Part shown: positions 1 to 8,935 of the stretch, in pieces
Layout of the letters: each line of letters starts with the position of its first letter
How positions within the stretch are numbered: the first letter of the stretch is position 1
Assembly: GCA_025462835.1 (NCBI GenBank)
Contig: JAOAPH010000222.1
Location: 1-43,312 of the forward strand
Source of the DNA: Candidatus Angelobacter sp.
GTDB taxonomy: Bacteria; Acidobacteriota; Terriglobia; Terriglobales; Acidobacteriaceae
DNA: 43,312 nucleotides
Reading direction: 5' to 3'
Translations under genes and position numbers: made by a program
Notes under the pieces: generated by a model
Told to the model about the DNA's origin: nothing
The model's database searches: none
What the model saw: only the letters and a program-made list of their open reading frames with translations

Positions 1-25
1 CCCCGGAGAAACGGACAGCGAAGCG

Positions 26-625
26 TTAGGTGAGATGTAATCGCCAGAGCGTCAGGCTGAGGACTTCACGCAGAAAAAGTGTCGCGCGTTGTCGCGATGG
101 CAAGTTCTTCGTCCCCGGCCGCGGCGAGCCGTATGCAACCACGCCGTTGTCGGCCATCATGCGCTTGATGCGATAAATATGATAGCCGTCGCTCACCACG
201 ATCGAAGTTGACATCCTGTTGGCGCGGATGATCGCAGCCACTCGTTGCGCCGATTCGTTAGTGTCCTCTCCCTGCGTCTCGGCGATGATCTTGCTCTCCG
301 GCACGCCCGCGCCGATCAGGTATTCGCGCCCCACACCGCCCTCGGAAAATGTCGGGTCGTCACCGTTGCCACCTGTGGTGATGATGAAAGGCGCGAGCCC
401 CATCTTGTAGAGCTCCAGCCCGTGGTCAAGGCGCGCGCGATAGATAGGGGAAGGTTTTCCCGAATATTCGGCCGCGCCGAAGACGATGATGACGTCAGCG
501 GGACGCGTCTCATCCAGAGTGGATTGCCGCGCGATGCGGAAATAATTTACGCCGATGTAGATCGCTAGCGCAGCGAAGACCGCGAAAACCAGGAATCTGT
601 TTTTTGCGCTGCGGGACAACGGCAT
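26..625 (-). CDS. YdcF/SanA-like DUF218 membrane protein
   Basis: DUF218 family protein, about 199 residues. An N-terminal hydrophobic segment (about residues 9-28) suggests one membrane anchor with the DUF218 domain outside. Family marks are visible: VIIVFGAA near residue 45, a TTGG turn, SKIIAE, TNESAQR and VVSDGYHIYR. Members are linked to envelope or polysaccharide metabolism, but no exact reaction is established. The frame stays open to 691, which would overlap tsaC. The ATG at 625, just after the tsaC stop at 631, is the more natural start and places the hydrophobic segment near the N-terminus. It is probably co-transcribed with tsaC. The family call is firm; the function is not. Confidence 0.85.
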   Translation of the reverse strand: MPLSRSAKNRFLVFAVFAALAIYIGVNYFRIARQSTLDETRPADVIIVFGAAEYSGKPSPIYRARLDHGLELYKMGLAPFIITTGGNGDDPTFSEGGVGREYLIGAGVPESKIIAETQGEDTNESAQRVAAIIRANRMSTSIVVSDGYHIYRIKRMMADNGVVAYGSPRPGTKNLPSRQRATLFLREVLSLTLWRLHLT

Positions 626-630
626 CGATA

Positions 631-1272
631 TCAGCCAAGCACTTCCATGATATCGTCCGCTGATATTGCGCCTTCGCGGATGATGCGCCATCCGTTCTCC
701 TCGTCAGTGAGATCGACGATGGTCGAAGCGACGACGCGCGGCGAGGTCCCGCCATCCACGATGAGCGGAATCCGATTGCCCAGTTGCGCCTGCACGCTCT
801 CCGCAGTGGTGCACTCGCTGGCTCCGCTCAGATTCGCGGAAGTCGCTGTGATAGGAAAACCGGTGGCGCGGACAAGAGCGACCGGAATCTCCGCCGACGG
901 CACTCGCACAGCCACGTTGCCCGTGTTTGCCGTGACTTTCAGCGGAAGCCGCGAAGAGGCTTTCACAATAAGGGTAAGCGGCCCCGGCCAGAATCTTCGC
1001 GCCAAAGCATAGAAGTCGCCTTGCAATGGTTGCGCCAGATCCTCGATCTGATCCACGCTTTCCACGATCAGGGAAAGCGCCTTGTGTCGCGAACGGGACT
1101 TAATTTCGTAAATGCGGTCCACTGCGCGGAGATTCAGCGGGTCGACGGCGAGCCCGTAAAATGTGTCTGTCGGCATGCCGACGACCTGACCGGACTTGAT
1201 GCGGTCGGCCACGTAGTTGATGAGATCGGACTCCGGCGTGGAGCTATTCACCTTCAGGATTTCAGCAGACAA
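631..1272 (-). CDS. tsaC: L-threonylcarbamoyladenylate synthase (Sua5/YciO/YrdC family)
   Basis: Makes threonylcarbamoyl-AMP from threonine, bicarbonate and ATP, the first step of t6A37 modification of ANN-decoding tRNAs; cytosolic. The 213 residues match the short YrdC/TsaC form without the C-terminal Sua5 domain. Visible motifs are GMPTDTFYGLAVD near residue 33, IKSRSRHKALSLIV near residue 58 (the KxR and nucleotide-binding region), and TATSANLSG near residue 140. It is followed after 5 bp by the DUF218 gene on the same strand. It diverges from the TrmH-family methyltransferase across roughly 150 bp. A YciO-like paralogue without TsaC activity cannot be excluded. Confidence 0.9.
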   Translation of the reverse strand: MSAEILKVNSSTPESDLINYVADRIKSGQVVGMPTDTFYGLAVDPLNLRAVDRIYEIKSRSRHKALSLIVESVDQIEDLAQPLQGDFYALARRFWPGPLTLIVKASSRLPLKVTANTGNVAVRVPSAEIPVALVRATGFPITATSANLSGASECTTAESVQAQLGNRIPLIVDGGTSPRVVASTIVDLTDEENGWRIIREGAISADDIMEVLG

Positions 1273-1419
1273 TCGCGTCCTCTTTATTAGTGGTCAATTT
1301 ATCAGCTAAATGACTGGAGCGTGCGAAACGTAACACAGCGCGGCACTGCGCGCAATCACATCCCTGCGCAGGCATGTTACTGCTAAAGATGGTACCAGTA
1401 AACTTCAGTAGTATGTAGG

Positions 1420-2283
1420 ATGAAGAAGCATATTGAAAGTGACGCTTTGAGCAAGCCTTCGCCAATCACGATACGCCTGCGCCCAGTGCAGAGCCGCCAG
1501 AACCCGACCATCAAATCCCTGCGCCGCGCCTTCTCTCATGGCGAGCTGACGGAGGATGGCTGCTGCGCCATTGAGAGCGTCAAGATTGTTGAAGAAGCCA
1601 TCCGCAGCAACCTGCGATTTCACGCAATAGTGTTCAGCGAATCCGGAGCTGCCTCCAAGATCAGTGAGAAGTTGCTAGCGGAGCTTCCCGCGAACATCGA
1701 GGCTCTTGTTGTACCCGATGATGTTTTCAAGAGCGCTGTGGATACGGAGTCGCCGCAGGGTGTGGCTGCGCTGGTCTTTCCTCCTGGGTTCGAGATTTCA
1801 GAGGTAATTGCGCCGGGGTCCCTGGTCGTAGTTGCTGCGGGTATTCAGGACCCCGGGAACTTAGGGACGATCGTCCGTTCGGCGGAGGCATTCGGCGCCA
1901 GCGGCATCATTCTCGGCGAACAGACGGTAAGCCGCTTCAACGCCAAGGCGATTCGAGCGTCAGCGGGATCCTTATTCCGGCTGCCCTCGGTGGCATCCAA
2001 ATTGAGTGATGCCGTCGCAGAGCTGCGCAAAAAAGGATTTCGCCTGGTAGGCACGTCGTCACATAAAGGAACGCCGCTGAATGAAGCCAAGCTTTCCGGC
2101 CCGGTCGCCTTGTTCATCGGCAGCGAGGGCTCGGGATTGCCGGCGAGCATTTTGGCGCAAATGGATGAGTTCGTGACCATTCCCCATTCCGACAAGCTGG
2201 AATCGTTGAACGCCGGAGTTGCGGCTTCCATCCTTCTCTATGAGGCGGCGAGACAACGGCGGCAGGCAGGAGGTTCTGCATGA
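1420..2283 (+). CDS. TrmH/SpoU-family RNA 2'-O-methyltransferase
   Basis: SPOUT-fold, SAM-dependent 2'-O-ribose methyltransferase, probably acting on 23S rRNA. An N-terminal substrate-binding part (about residues 25-120, opening NPTIKSLRRA) precedes the catalytic knot. All three SPOUT motifs are present: DPGNLGTIVRSAEAFGA near residue 143, LFIGSEGSGLP near residue 231, and IPHSDKLESLNAGVAASI near residue 251. The last normally reads SLNVSVA, so this is a mild variant. The stop overlaps the rarA start by 4 bp (ATGA), so the two are probably translationally coupled. The exact target nucleotide cannot be read from sequence. Confidence 0.9.
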   Translation: MKKHIESDALSKPSPITIRLRPVQSRQNPTIKSLRRAFSHGELTEDGCCAIESVKIVEEAIRSNLRFHAIVFSESGAASKISEKLLAELPANIEALVVPDDVFKSAVDTESPQGVAALVFPPGFEISEVIAPGSLVVVAAGIQDPGNLGTIVRSAEAFGASGIILGEQTVSRFNAKAIRASAGSLFRLPSVASKLSDAVAELRKKGFRLVGTSSHKGTPLNEAKLSGPVALFIGSEGSGLPASILAQMDEFVTIPHSDKLESLNAGVAASILLYEAARQRRQAGGSA

Positions 2284-3608
2284 GTTTGTTCGCTCCGCTT
2301 CCGGACTCGCGCGCTGCGATGCGCGACCGAACGCGCCCCCTCGCGGACCGCATGCGTCCGGCGTCGCTCGACGAGTTCGTCGGACAGGAACACATCCTCG
2401 CTCCAGGCAAGCCGCTACGGTTGCAGATCGAACGCGATGATCCCGGCTCGATTCTCTTCTGGGGGCCGCCGGGAGTTGGCAAAACCACTCTCGCGAAGAT
2501 CATCGCGCGCGTGACCAAGGCCGATTTCATAGAATTCTCCGCCGTGCTCGCGGGCATAAAGGAGATCAAGCAGGTCATGGCGGACGCGCAGAAGGCGCGT
2601 GAGATGGGCACCCGCACCATCATCTTCGTCGACGAGATTCATCGCTTCAACAAGGCGCAGCAGGATGCATTCCTGCCCTACGTTGAAAACGGCAGCATTC
2701 GGCTGATCGGCGCCACCACGGAGAACCCGTCGTTCGAAGTCATCTCGGCACTGCTCTCGAGATGTCGCGTTTACGTTCTCAATCCGCTTACGGAAAATCA
2801 GATTGTTTCTTTGTTGCAACGGGCGCTCGCGGACAACGAACGCGGACTCGGCAACCTGCACATCACCGCACCGGAAAACGTTTTGCGGACCATCGCACAA
2901 TACTCGGATGGCGACGCCCGCTCTGCGTACAACGTGCTGGAAATCGCCGCAGCGACGGTCGCCGAGAAGAAGCAGTCGGAAATCACCTCAGAGATCGTCG
3001 CCGACGCGATGCAGCGCAAGTTGCTCCGCTATGACAAGGCGGGTGAGGAGCATTACAACCTCATCTCCGCTCTACATAAGTCGGTGCGGAACAGCGATCC
3101 TGACGCAGCACTCTACTGGCTCGTGCGTATGCTCGAGGCTGGCGAAGATCCCATGTATCTGGCCCGGCGAATCGTGCGCATGGCCGTTGAAGATATCGGA
3201 TTAGCTTCGCCCCAAGCTCTCGCTGTCACGCTGGCTGCGCGGGACGCATTCGATTTCCTCGGACATCCGGAGGGCGACTTGGCATTGGCGCAGGCGGTCG
3301 TATATCTCGCATTGGCGCCGAAATCAAACGCCGTCTACACCGCCTACTGCGACGCGCAGCAGGATGTTGCCACCACATCCGCCGATCCAGTTCCGCTTCA
3401 TCTGCGAAATGCGCCCACCGGGCTGATGAAAGCGATTGGATACGGCAAAGGCTACCAGTACGCGCACGATCTGGAATCCAAAGTCGCCGACATGCAATGC
3501 CTGCCCGACAACCTCAAAGACCGCAGCTACTACCATCCCACCAATGAAGGCTACGAACGCGAATTACAGAAACGCATGGAAGAGATCAAGAAGGCCCTGA
3601 ACAAATAA
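2280..3608 (+). CDS. rarA: Replication-associated recombination protein A (AAA+ ATPase)
   Basis: RarA/MgsA/WRNIP1 family ATPase acting at stalled replication forks. Its 442 residues are the usual length. The start region PLADRMRPASLDEFVGQEHIL is typical of clamp-loader-like AAA+ proteins. Walker A is GPPGVGKTTLAK near residue 62; Walker B is IIFVDEIHRFNKAQQDAFLP near residue 113. Sensor 1 is GATTENPSFEV, and the arginine-finger region is ALLSRCRVYVL. The C-terminal tetramerisation and MgsA region (EDPMYLARRIVRMAVEDIGL and the late YYHPTNEGYE) is complete. It starts inside the last codons of the methyltransferase gene. Confidence 0.97.
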   Translation: MSLFAPLPDSRAAMRDRTRPLADRMRPASLDEFVGQEHILAPGKPLRLQIERDDPGSILFWGPPGVGKTTLAKIIARVTKADFIEFSAVLAGIKEIKQVMADAQKAREMGTRTIIFVDEIHRFNKAQQDAFLPYVENGSIRLIGATTENPSFEVISALLSRCRVYVLNPLTENQIVSLLQRALADNERGLGNLHITAPENVLRTIAQYSDGDARSAYNVLEIAAATVAEKKQSEITSEIVADAMQRKLLRYDKAGEEHYNLISALHKSVRNSDPDAALYWLVRMLEAGEDPMYLARRIVRMAVEDIGLASPQALAVTLAARDAFDFLGHPEGDLALAQAVVYLALAPKSNAVYTAYCDAQQDVATTSADPVPLHLRNAPTGLMKAIGYGKGYQYAHDLESKVADMQCLPDNLKDRSYYHPTNEGYERELQKRMEEIKKALNK

Positions 3609-3684
3609 CCGCTTTTTTTCCTTTACCTCCATCCCGCCTTCCAAATACCCTACTTCTTCGCAATTCTTCGCCTAGGAGCCACTC

Positions 3685-5628
3685 TTGAAAATCCGTCCTT
3701 TTCTCGTCGCACTCATTCTCACAACGCTTTCATTTGCACAGGGCCCGCAGACTTCCGCAACTCTCACTCCGCCGGATAGCGTCATCACCGAAGGTATCCC
3801 CGCTATTCCTGCGGCGCTCGCAGAAAAAGTCGGACGATACAGCGAATTCCGTTCCGCCGCGATGCAAAGCTGGAATCCCACGCGCCATGAGATTTTGATC
3901 ACCACCCGCTTCGCCGACACCAATCAGATCCACTCCGTCAAAATGCCCGGCGGCGTTCGCACTCAGCTGACGTTTTCCGCCGAGCGTTCCGGCGGCGCGC
4001 GCTTCCAGCCGAAAAAGGGAAAGTATTTCGTATTCAATCGCGACATCGGCGGCGGTGAATGGTTCCAGCTTTATCGATATGACCTCGTGTCCGGCGACGA
4101 GACTCTGCTCACGGACGGCAAGTCGCGCAATACCGGCATGGTATGGGACCACAACGGAGACCGCATCGCCTACAGCTCCACGCGGCGCAACCACAAAGAC
4201 ACTGACATCTACACTATGGATCCCGCGAATCCCGGCACTGACAAAATGCTGCTGCAAGTGGACTCTGGCGGTTGGGCCGCAACTGATTTTTCTCACGACG
4301 GAAAACAATTGCTCATTCAGGAAGAACTGTCAGTCAGTGAGTCCTACGTCTGGCTCGTCGACTTCGCCGCCGGCACAAAGAAACTGCTCACGCCCAAAGG
4401 TGGCGATAAGACTTTCTTCGGCGACGCCAAATTCAGCGCCGACGACAAATCCATCTACGCCAGTACTGACAAGGGTTCGGAGTTCCACCGCATCGCCCGC
4501 ATCGAACCCGCATCCGGCAAGACGACCTTTCTCACCACCGCGATTCCTTGGGACGTCGAAGAATTCGATGTCACCGATGATGGAAAGACGATTGCCTTCT
4601 TGACCGATGAGAACGGCATCAGCAAGCTGCACTTCATTGACACAGCGACCGGAAAATCTCTTCCCTCGCCCAAGCTGCCAGTCGGAGTCATGAGCGGATT
4701 GTCGTGGAACGAGAACGGACGCGAGATCGCATTCTCGCTGACCTCTGCGCGCTCGCCTGCGGATGTCTATTCCGTGAATCTCTCCACGTCTGCCGTCAGT
4801 CGCTGGACATTCAGCGAGACCGGTGGCTTGAACACCGCCAACTTCTCTGAACCCGAACTGGTCAAATGGAAGAGCTTCGACGGAAAAGAGATCTCCGGCT
4901 TCCTCTATCGTCCTCCGGCGAAGTTTACCGGAAAGCGCCCCGTGATCATCAACATTCACGGTGGCCCTGAAGGACAATCCCGCCCCAATTTTCTCGGACG
5001 CAACAACTACTTCCTCAACGAACTCGGCGTCGCCATCATTTATCCGAACGTCCGCGGCTCTCTCGGCTATGGCAAGTCGTTTGCCTCATCCGACAACGGC
5101 TTCAAGCGCGAGGACACATACAAGGACATCAACGCCTTGCTCGACTGGATCAAAGCCAATCCGGCGCTGGACGGAGATCGCATCCTCGTAACCGGCGGCA
5201 GCTACGGCGGACATATGACCCTCGCCGTCGCCACCAACTACAACGACAAGATCTGCTGCTCCATCGACGTGGTGGGGATCTCCAGCCTGGTCTCGCTGTT
5301 GGAACACACCGAGGAGTATCGCCGCGACCTGCGCCGCGCAGAATACGGCGACGAACGCGACCCCAAGATGCGTGAGTTCATGACGCGCACCGCCCCGCTG
5401 ACCAAGGCCGCGAACATCACCAAGCCCATTTTTGTGGTGGCAGGCAAGAACGATCCCCGCGTGCCAAAATCAGAGGCGGACCAGATGGTGGCAAAAGTCC
5501 GCGAGAACAAAACTTCGGTCTGGTATCTGGTCGGCAAGAACGAAGGACACGGTTTCCAAAAGAAAACCAACCAGGATTACCAGTTCTACGCCACCATCCT
5601 CTTTATGCAGGAGTTTTTGCTGAAGTAG
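3685..5628 (+). CDS. S9 family prolyl oligopeptidase-like serine peptidase, secreted
   Basis: Secreted or periplasmic serine peptidase of the prolyl oligopeptidase/acylaminoacyl peptidase group, 647 residues. It begins with a signal peptide (KIRPFLVALILTTLSFAQG). A beta-propeller of WD40-like/TolB-type repeats follows (about residues 60-390), then an alpha/beta hydrolase domain. The nucleophile is in GGSYGGHM near residue 507; the acid is in GKNDPRVP near residue 591 and the histidine in NEGHGF near residue 625. The start is a TTG with AGGAG at 3674-3678, 6 bases upstream. The TAG stop is the first unit of a heptamer-like array that continues downstream. Substrate unknown. Confidence 0.93.
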   Translation: MKIRPFLVALILTTLSFAQGPQTSATLTPPDSVITEGIPAIPAALAEKVGRYSEFRSAAMQSWNPTRHEILITTRFADTNQIHSVKMPGGVRTQLTFSAERSGGARFQPKKGKYFVFNRDIGGGEWFQLYRYDLVSGDETLLTDGKSRNTGMVWDHNGDRIAYSSTRRNHKDTDIYTMDPANPGTDKMLLQVDSGGWAATDFSHDGKQLLIQEELSVSESYVWLVDFAAGTKKLLTPKGGDKTFFGDAKFSADDKSIYASTDKGSEFHRIARIEPASGKTTFLTTAIPWDVEEFDVTDDGKTIAFLTDENGISKLHFIDTATGKSLPSPKLPVGVMSGLSWNENGREIAFSLTSARSPADVYSVNLSTSAVSRWTFSETGGLNTANFSEPELVKWKSFDGKEISGFLYRPPAKFTGKRPVIINIHGGPEGQSRPNFLGRNNYFLNELGVAIIYPNVRGSLGYGKSFASSDNGFKREDTYKDINALLDWIKANPALDGDRILVTGGSYGGHMTLAVATNYNDKICCSIDVVGISSLVSLLEHTEEYRRDLRRAEYGDERDPKMREFMTRTAPLTKAANITKPIFVVAGKNDPRVPKSEADQMVAKVRENKTSVWYLVGKNEGHGFQKKTNQDYQFYATILFMQEFLLK

Positions 5629-5666
5629 AAATGCTAGAAACGAGAAACTAGGAACCAGAAACTACC
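5626..5666. repeat. Heptamer array, GAAACTA type
   Basis: Degenerate 7-base units (TAGAAAC, GAGAAAC, TAGGAAC, CAGAAAC) begin in the stop codon of the S9 peptidase and run about 40 bp. They are followed directly by a palindrome-rich dispersed element. Confidence 0.75.
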
Positions 5667-5964
5667 TAGGGTGCCCCACGGTAGCCTGCCCTGAGCGAAG
5701 TCGAATGGGCGAAGCTAACGTGGGGATTTTGTCGTTCTTTCCTCGACACGGCTAAATCGTGTCGAACTTTCCCAGACGGCCACAACCCTGAACACCCCAC
5801 TCCAGCGCCAGAGGCGCGTCATGTTTATAGCCCACGAATGACCAAGGGGCCGAGCGCCGTAGGCGCGACACACGGCAATGCCTTAGATTACGGGTTTTGA
5901 ACTAGAAACTAGAAACTAGAAACGAGAAACTAGGAACTGTGCCGCAGGCACTTATAATTGCATC
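5629..5964. repeat. Gene-free spacer filled by a composite dispersed repeat
   Basis: The 336 bp between the peptidase and cyaY hold no convincing gene. They contain a heptamer array, then a unit starting GTGCCCCACGGTAGCC with CCTGAGCGAAGTCGAATGGG. After that come a CACTCCAGCGCCAGAGGCGC hairpin, a TTTATAGCCCACG segment, and a second heptamer array. The same parts in the same order recur at 8936-9269, so this is a composite interspersed element and not random spacer. Confidence 0.75.
5899..5939. repeat. Heptamer array, GAAACTA type
   Basis: Five to six near-perfect units of CTAGAAA with GAGAAAC and TAGGAAC variants, ending 25 bp before the cyaY start codon. Confidence 0.8.
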
Positions 5965-6294
5965 ATGGACGACCAACAATTCCGGCAACGCTCCGAAACC
6001 TCCATCGGCGAATTAAAGAAGGCGCTTTACACCGCGGAAGAGTCCGCCGACTTCGAGGTGGAAGAACAACACGGCGTTTTGAATCTCGTCTTTGACGACC
6101 CGCCGGCAAAATTCGTGATCACGCCCAACGCGCCCGTCCGGCAGATCTGGATCTCCGCTCTCTCCACCAGTTTCAAACTTGGCTGGTCAGACGCTACCGG
6201 AGATTTCGTTCTGGAAAAGACCGGCGAGACATTAAAGCCGCTCGTCGCCCGCCTCGCCAACCAACAACTCGGCGAAGAAGCCGTCAAACTCTAG
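5965..6294 (+). CDS. cyaY: Frataxin-like iron donor protein CyaY
   Basis: Frataxin-family protein of 109 residues, the usual bacterial CyaY length. CyaY/frataxin binds iron through acidic residues of helix 1 and modulates IscS/NFS1 activity in Fe-S cluster assembly in the cytosol. Helix 1 is seen as SIGELKKALYTAEESADFEV, followed by the beta-sheet core with VLNLVFDD, KFVITPNAPVRQIWISA and the FKLGWSDATGDFVLEK strand. No isc or suf genes are adjacent. It stands alone between repeat-filled spacers. Frataxin is uncommon outside proteobacteria and eukaryotes, which makes its presence noteworthy, but the strand and motif order fits well. Confidence 0.8.
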   Translation: MDDQQFRQRSETSIGELKKALYTAEESADFEVEEQHGVLNLVFDDPPAKFVITPNAPVRQIWISALSTSFKLGWSDATGDFVLEKTGETLKPLVARLANQQLGEEAVKL

Positions 6295-6299
6295 CGCCT

Positions 6300-6385
6300 T
6301 TCGTAGCGCCGGCATCTCTACTTACAGCTCGCCTTTCGTAGCGCCGGCGTCTCGCCGGCTGTCCTGCGGGCGTCCCGCCCGCAGA
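6300..6385. repeat. Palindromic dispersed repeat (TTTCGTAGCGCCGGC type)
   Basis: Two copies of TTTCGTAGCGCCGGC (near 6299 and 6332) are followed by GCCGGC and GCGGGCGTCCCGCCCGC inverted repeats. The same head sequence recurs between groES and groEL at about 39235-39260. It lies between convergent cyaY and aroA and could act as a bidirectional transcript end. Confidence 0.7.
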
Positions 6386-6398
6386 ATTCCCCCGGAAT

Positions 6399-7703
6399 TC
6401 AACGCTCCGCAATCCGCTCCAGCGTCTGCCAGAACTCGCCGAATGAGATGCTCGCCGCATCCGCGCCTTTGATCTGCGTTTCTCCCGACGCCTTCAGCGC
6501 GGCAATCGCAAACGCCATCGCGATCCGATGGTCTCCGTAGGAATCAATCTCGGTGCCATGCAATTGTTGTTGGCCGGGAATCGTCCACCCGTCTTCATGC
6601 TCTTCCACGCGCGCGCCCATGCGACGCAAATTCTCTGTGACCGCTGCGATTCGGTCTGATTCCTTCACCCGCAACTCCCGCGCATCACGGATCTCCATTC
6701 CCTCTTCCGTGTACGGCGCAATCGCCGCCAGCACTGGAAGTTCATCGATCAGCTGTGCCGCTTGCGCTCCGGATACTTTCGTTCCCCGCAGGATTGAATG
6801 CTCCGCTTTGATGGTTCCCACCAACTCTCCGTGATGCTCTTCCAGGTTGATCACGCTCATGCGCGCTCCCACCGCAGTCAGCACGTCCATCAGCGCCGCC
6901 CGCGTAGGATTCATTCCCAGCGCTTCGATCACCAGGTTCGATCCCGGAAACAACGCCGCCGCGCACAGGAAAAACGCCGCTGAGGAAATATCGCCGGGCA
7001 CATAGGCATTGATCGCGGTGAGTTTCTGCCCGCCGGCAATGCTCACTCGGTCTCGCGTTCTTTTTACTTCCGCTCCAAAAGCACGGAGCGCCAGCTCGCC
7101 ATGATCGCGCGTGCGTACCGGCTCTTCAAAATGCGTTTCGCCGTCGGCCAGCAACCCCGCAAACAGAACTGCCGATTTCACCTGCGCGCTTGGCACTTTC
7201 GTTCGATATTCAATCCCCTGCAGTTTTCCTTGAGCAGGGGCGACGATTCGCAACGGTGGACGCCCGCCATCGCCAACACTGATCTTCGCGCCCATCTTCG
7301 ACAGCGGTTCCACCACTCGCGCCATCGGCCGCTTACTCAGCGATTCATCCCCCATCAGCTCCGACTCGAATCTCTGAGCCGCCAGAATTCCTGAAAGCAT
7401 TCGCATCGTGGATCCCGAGTTTCCGCAGTCCAACGCAGCTGAAGGCGCTCTCAATTCGCCGTCGAGGCCCACGATCTCCAAAGTCCCGTTCTGCTGCTTC
7501 ACTATTTCGCAACCCAGCCCGCGCAGGCAGCGCAAGGTACTCTCGCAATCTGCGCCTGTCGAGAAGTTCTCCAGACGAGTGGTCCCCTTGGCAAGCGCCG
7601 CCAGCATTGCATATCGATGTGAGATCGATTTGTCCCCGGGCAGTCGTATCGCGCCCAAAATGTTTTTCGCCGGTTTGATTATCTGGATCGAATCAGTTTT
7701 CAT
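6399..7703 (-). CDS. aroA: 3-phosphoshikimate 1-carboxyvinyltransferase (EPSP synthase)
   Basis: Sixth step of the shikimate pathway: transfers enolpyruvyl from PEP to shikimate-3-phosphate. The 434 residues are the normal length. The N-terminal LPGDKSISHRYAMLAALAKG (about residue 22) carries the substrate-binding Lys-Ser-Arg set. LDCGNSGSTMRML near residue 91 is the PEP-binding LxxGNAGTxxR motif. RVKESDRIAAVTENLRRMG near residue 343 and GDHRIAMAFAIAALKA near residue 394 complete the active site. Gly-96 in the LDCGNSG loop is followed by Ser where sensitive class I enzymes have Ala (GNAGT to GNSGS), resembling class II-like enzymes. It is monocistronic as seen here. Confidence 0.97.
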   Translation of the reverse strand: MKTDSIQIIKPAKNILGAIRLPGDKSISHRYAMLAALAKGTTRLENFSTGADCESTLRCLRGLGCEIVKQQNGTLEIVGLDGELRAPSAALDCGNSGSTMRMLSGILAAQRFESELMGDESLSKRPMARVVEPLSKMGAKISVGDGGRPPLRIVAPAQGKLQGIEYRTKVPSAQVKSAVLFAGLLADGETHFEEPVRTRDHGELALRAFGAEVKRTRDRVSIAGGQKLTAINAYVPGDISSAAFFLCAAALFPGSNLVIEALGMNPTRAALMDVLTAVGARMSVINLEEHHGELVGTIKAEHSILRGTKVSGAQAAQLIDELPVLAAIAPYTEEGMEIRDARELRVKESDRIAAVTENLRRMGARVEEHEDGWTIPGQQQLHGTEIDSYGDHRIAMAFAIAALKASGETQIKGADAASISFGEFWQTLERIAER

Positions 7704-7934
7704 TCCCCAGTTTTCATCCTGTAATTCACCTTCTGAGTATTTGTCCGGAGTTGCCTACTAGAGCACAATCATTTTCTCTTAATCCTTTTGGATAAGGACA
7801 ACTCAGTCTTACACAAGCCCCTCCAAATTTGCAGCGCGGTCAAAAACTGGGCCGCGCCGAGTGGTAGACCAAGGTACTCGGACCTGTGACCGGAACCCAA
7901 AGCGCCCTCACTCACGAATACGAGGACTCGGGTA

Positions 7935-8927
7935 ATGGCCCGGATATTGATTATCGCAGTCACCGCTCTTGTTTTATCTTCTCTCTCACAGGCTCAACAA
8001 CAATTAAATCATCCACCGACACACGGCGCTCTGGAACTGAGCAGCTTCTCTGTTACCGTTACCACATCCAGCGGGGCTCCTGCTGAAAATGCGCGCGTGG
8101 AACTTCGCGATGTAGTCACAGGCCAATTGGTCACTTCTGGTTACACCAACGCCTCGGGCGCATTGGAATTACCTGGGATTCAGCCCACCACTTACCTCTT
8201 GGATGTCACCCACGGGCTCTCTGAATTCAAGGAAAAGGCTGATATGCGTATGGGAGACCGCACCATGGCGGTGCGTCTTCCCGGAGGCGAGGATTCAGGA
8301 AACATAGAGAGCAAGTCAACCGTTTCAGTTGCGCAATATAAGGTTCCCTCGAAGGCCCGCAACGAGTACAAGAAGGCCGACGAGGCGCTGCACAAAGGCA
8401 AAAAAGAAGAGTGTGCTCAGCATCTAGCCAAGGCGTTGGACATTTACGCAAATTTCGCTGAGGCGCTCACGCTCCGCGGAATTCTCAACCTCGACGGTCA
8501 GAATCCCGCTAAAGCCGTCGCCGATATCGAGTCTGCCATCAAGGCCGACCCCACCTATGGATTCGCCTATATCGCGCTCGGTGCTACCTATAACAACCTC
8601 TCCAGATTTGACGATGCCATCCGCACGCTCGATCGCGGTGTCTCCTTCTCGCCCAACGCCTGGCAAGGATATTTCGAGATGGCGAAAGCGCGGCTTGGAA
8701 AGGGAGAATTTCAGTCGGCATTACGCCAGCTCGATAAGGCACAGTCACTGGTTCGCGAAGCCTATCCTGCTATTCACTTGGCGAAGGCCCACGCACTTCT
8801 CGCGCTCAAGCAATATCCGGATGCGATGAACGAACTGCAGGCGTTCTTGGCTGCAGCTCCCAACGATGCGCGCAGCTCCGACGCGCGCCAGGCGCTGGAA
8901 CAGATGAAAGCTTACGTCGGAAAATAA
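7935..8927 (+). CDS. Secreted TPR protein with carboxypeptidase-regulatory-like N-domain
   Basis: 330 residues. A signal peptide (ARILIIAVTALVLSSLSQA) leads into a CarboxypepD_reg-like beta-sandwich (about residues 35-110, with VTVTTSSGAPAENARVELRD and TYLLDVTHGLSEF). Tetratricopeptide repeats follow from about residue 145 to the end (KADEALHKGKKEECAQHL, ALDIYANFAEALTLRG, AIKADPTYGFAYIALGATYN, ALKQYPDAMNELQAFL). It is probably a periplasmic or outer-membrane-associated scaffold; this domain pairing is common in acidobacteria. No enzymatic motif is seen. It diverges from aroA across 230 bp in which I recognise no gene. Confidence 0.85.
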   Translation: MARILIIAVTALVLSSLSQAQQQLNHPPTHGALELSSFSVTVTTSSGAPAENARVELRDVVTGQLVTSGYTNASGALELPGIQPTTYLLDVTHGLSEFKEKADMRMGDRTMAVRLPGGEDSGNIESKSTVSVAQYKVPSKARNEYKKADEALHKGKKEECAQHLAKALDIYANFAEALTLRGILNLDGQNPAKAVADIESAIKADPTYGFAYIALGATYNNLSRFDDAIRTLDRGVSFSPNAWQGYFEMAKARLGKGEFQSALRQLDKAQSLVREAYPAIHLAKAHALLALKQYPDAMNELQAFLAAAPNDARSSDARQALEQMKAYVGK

Positions 8928-8935
8928 CCCAACAA

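Noticed and set aside
7835-7905. GC-rich stretch upstream of the TPR gene that looked faintly like a tRNA (GAGTGGTAG ... GACCGGAACCC)
   Set aside because: No cloverleaf with a 7-base acceptor stem and TTC loop could be formed.
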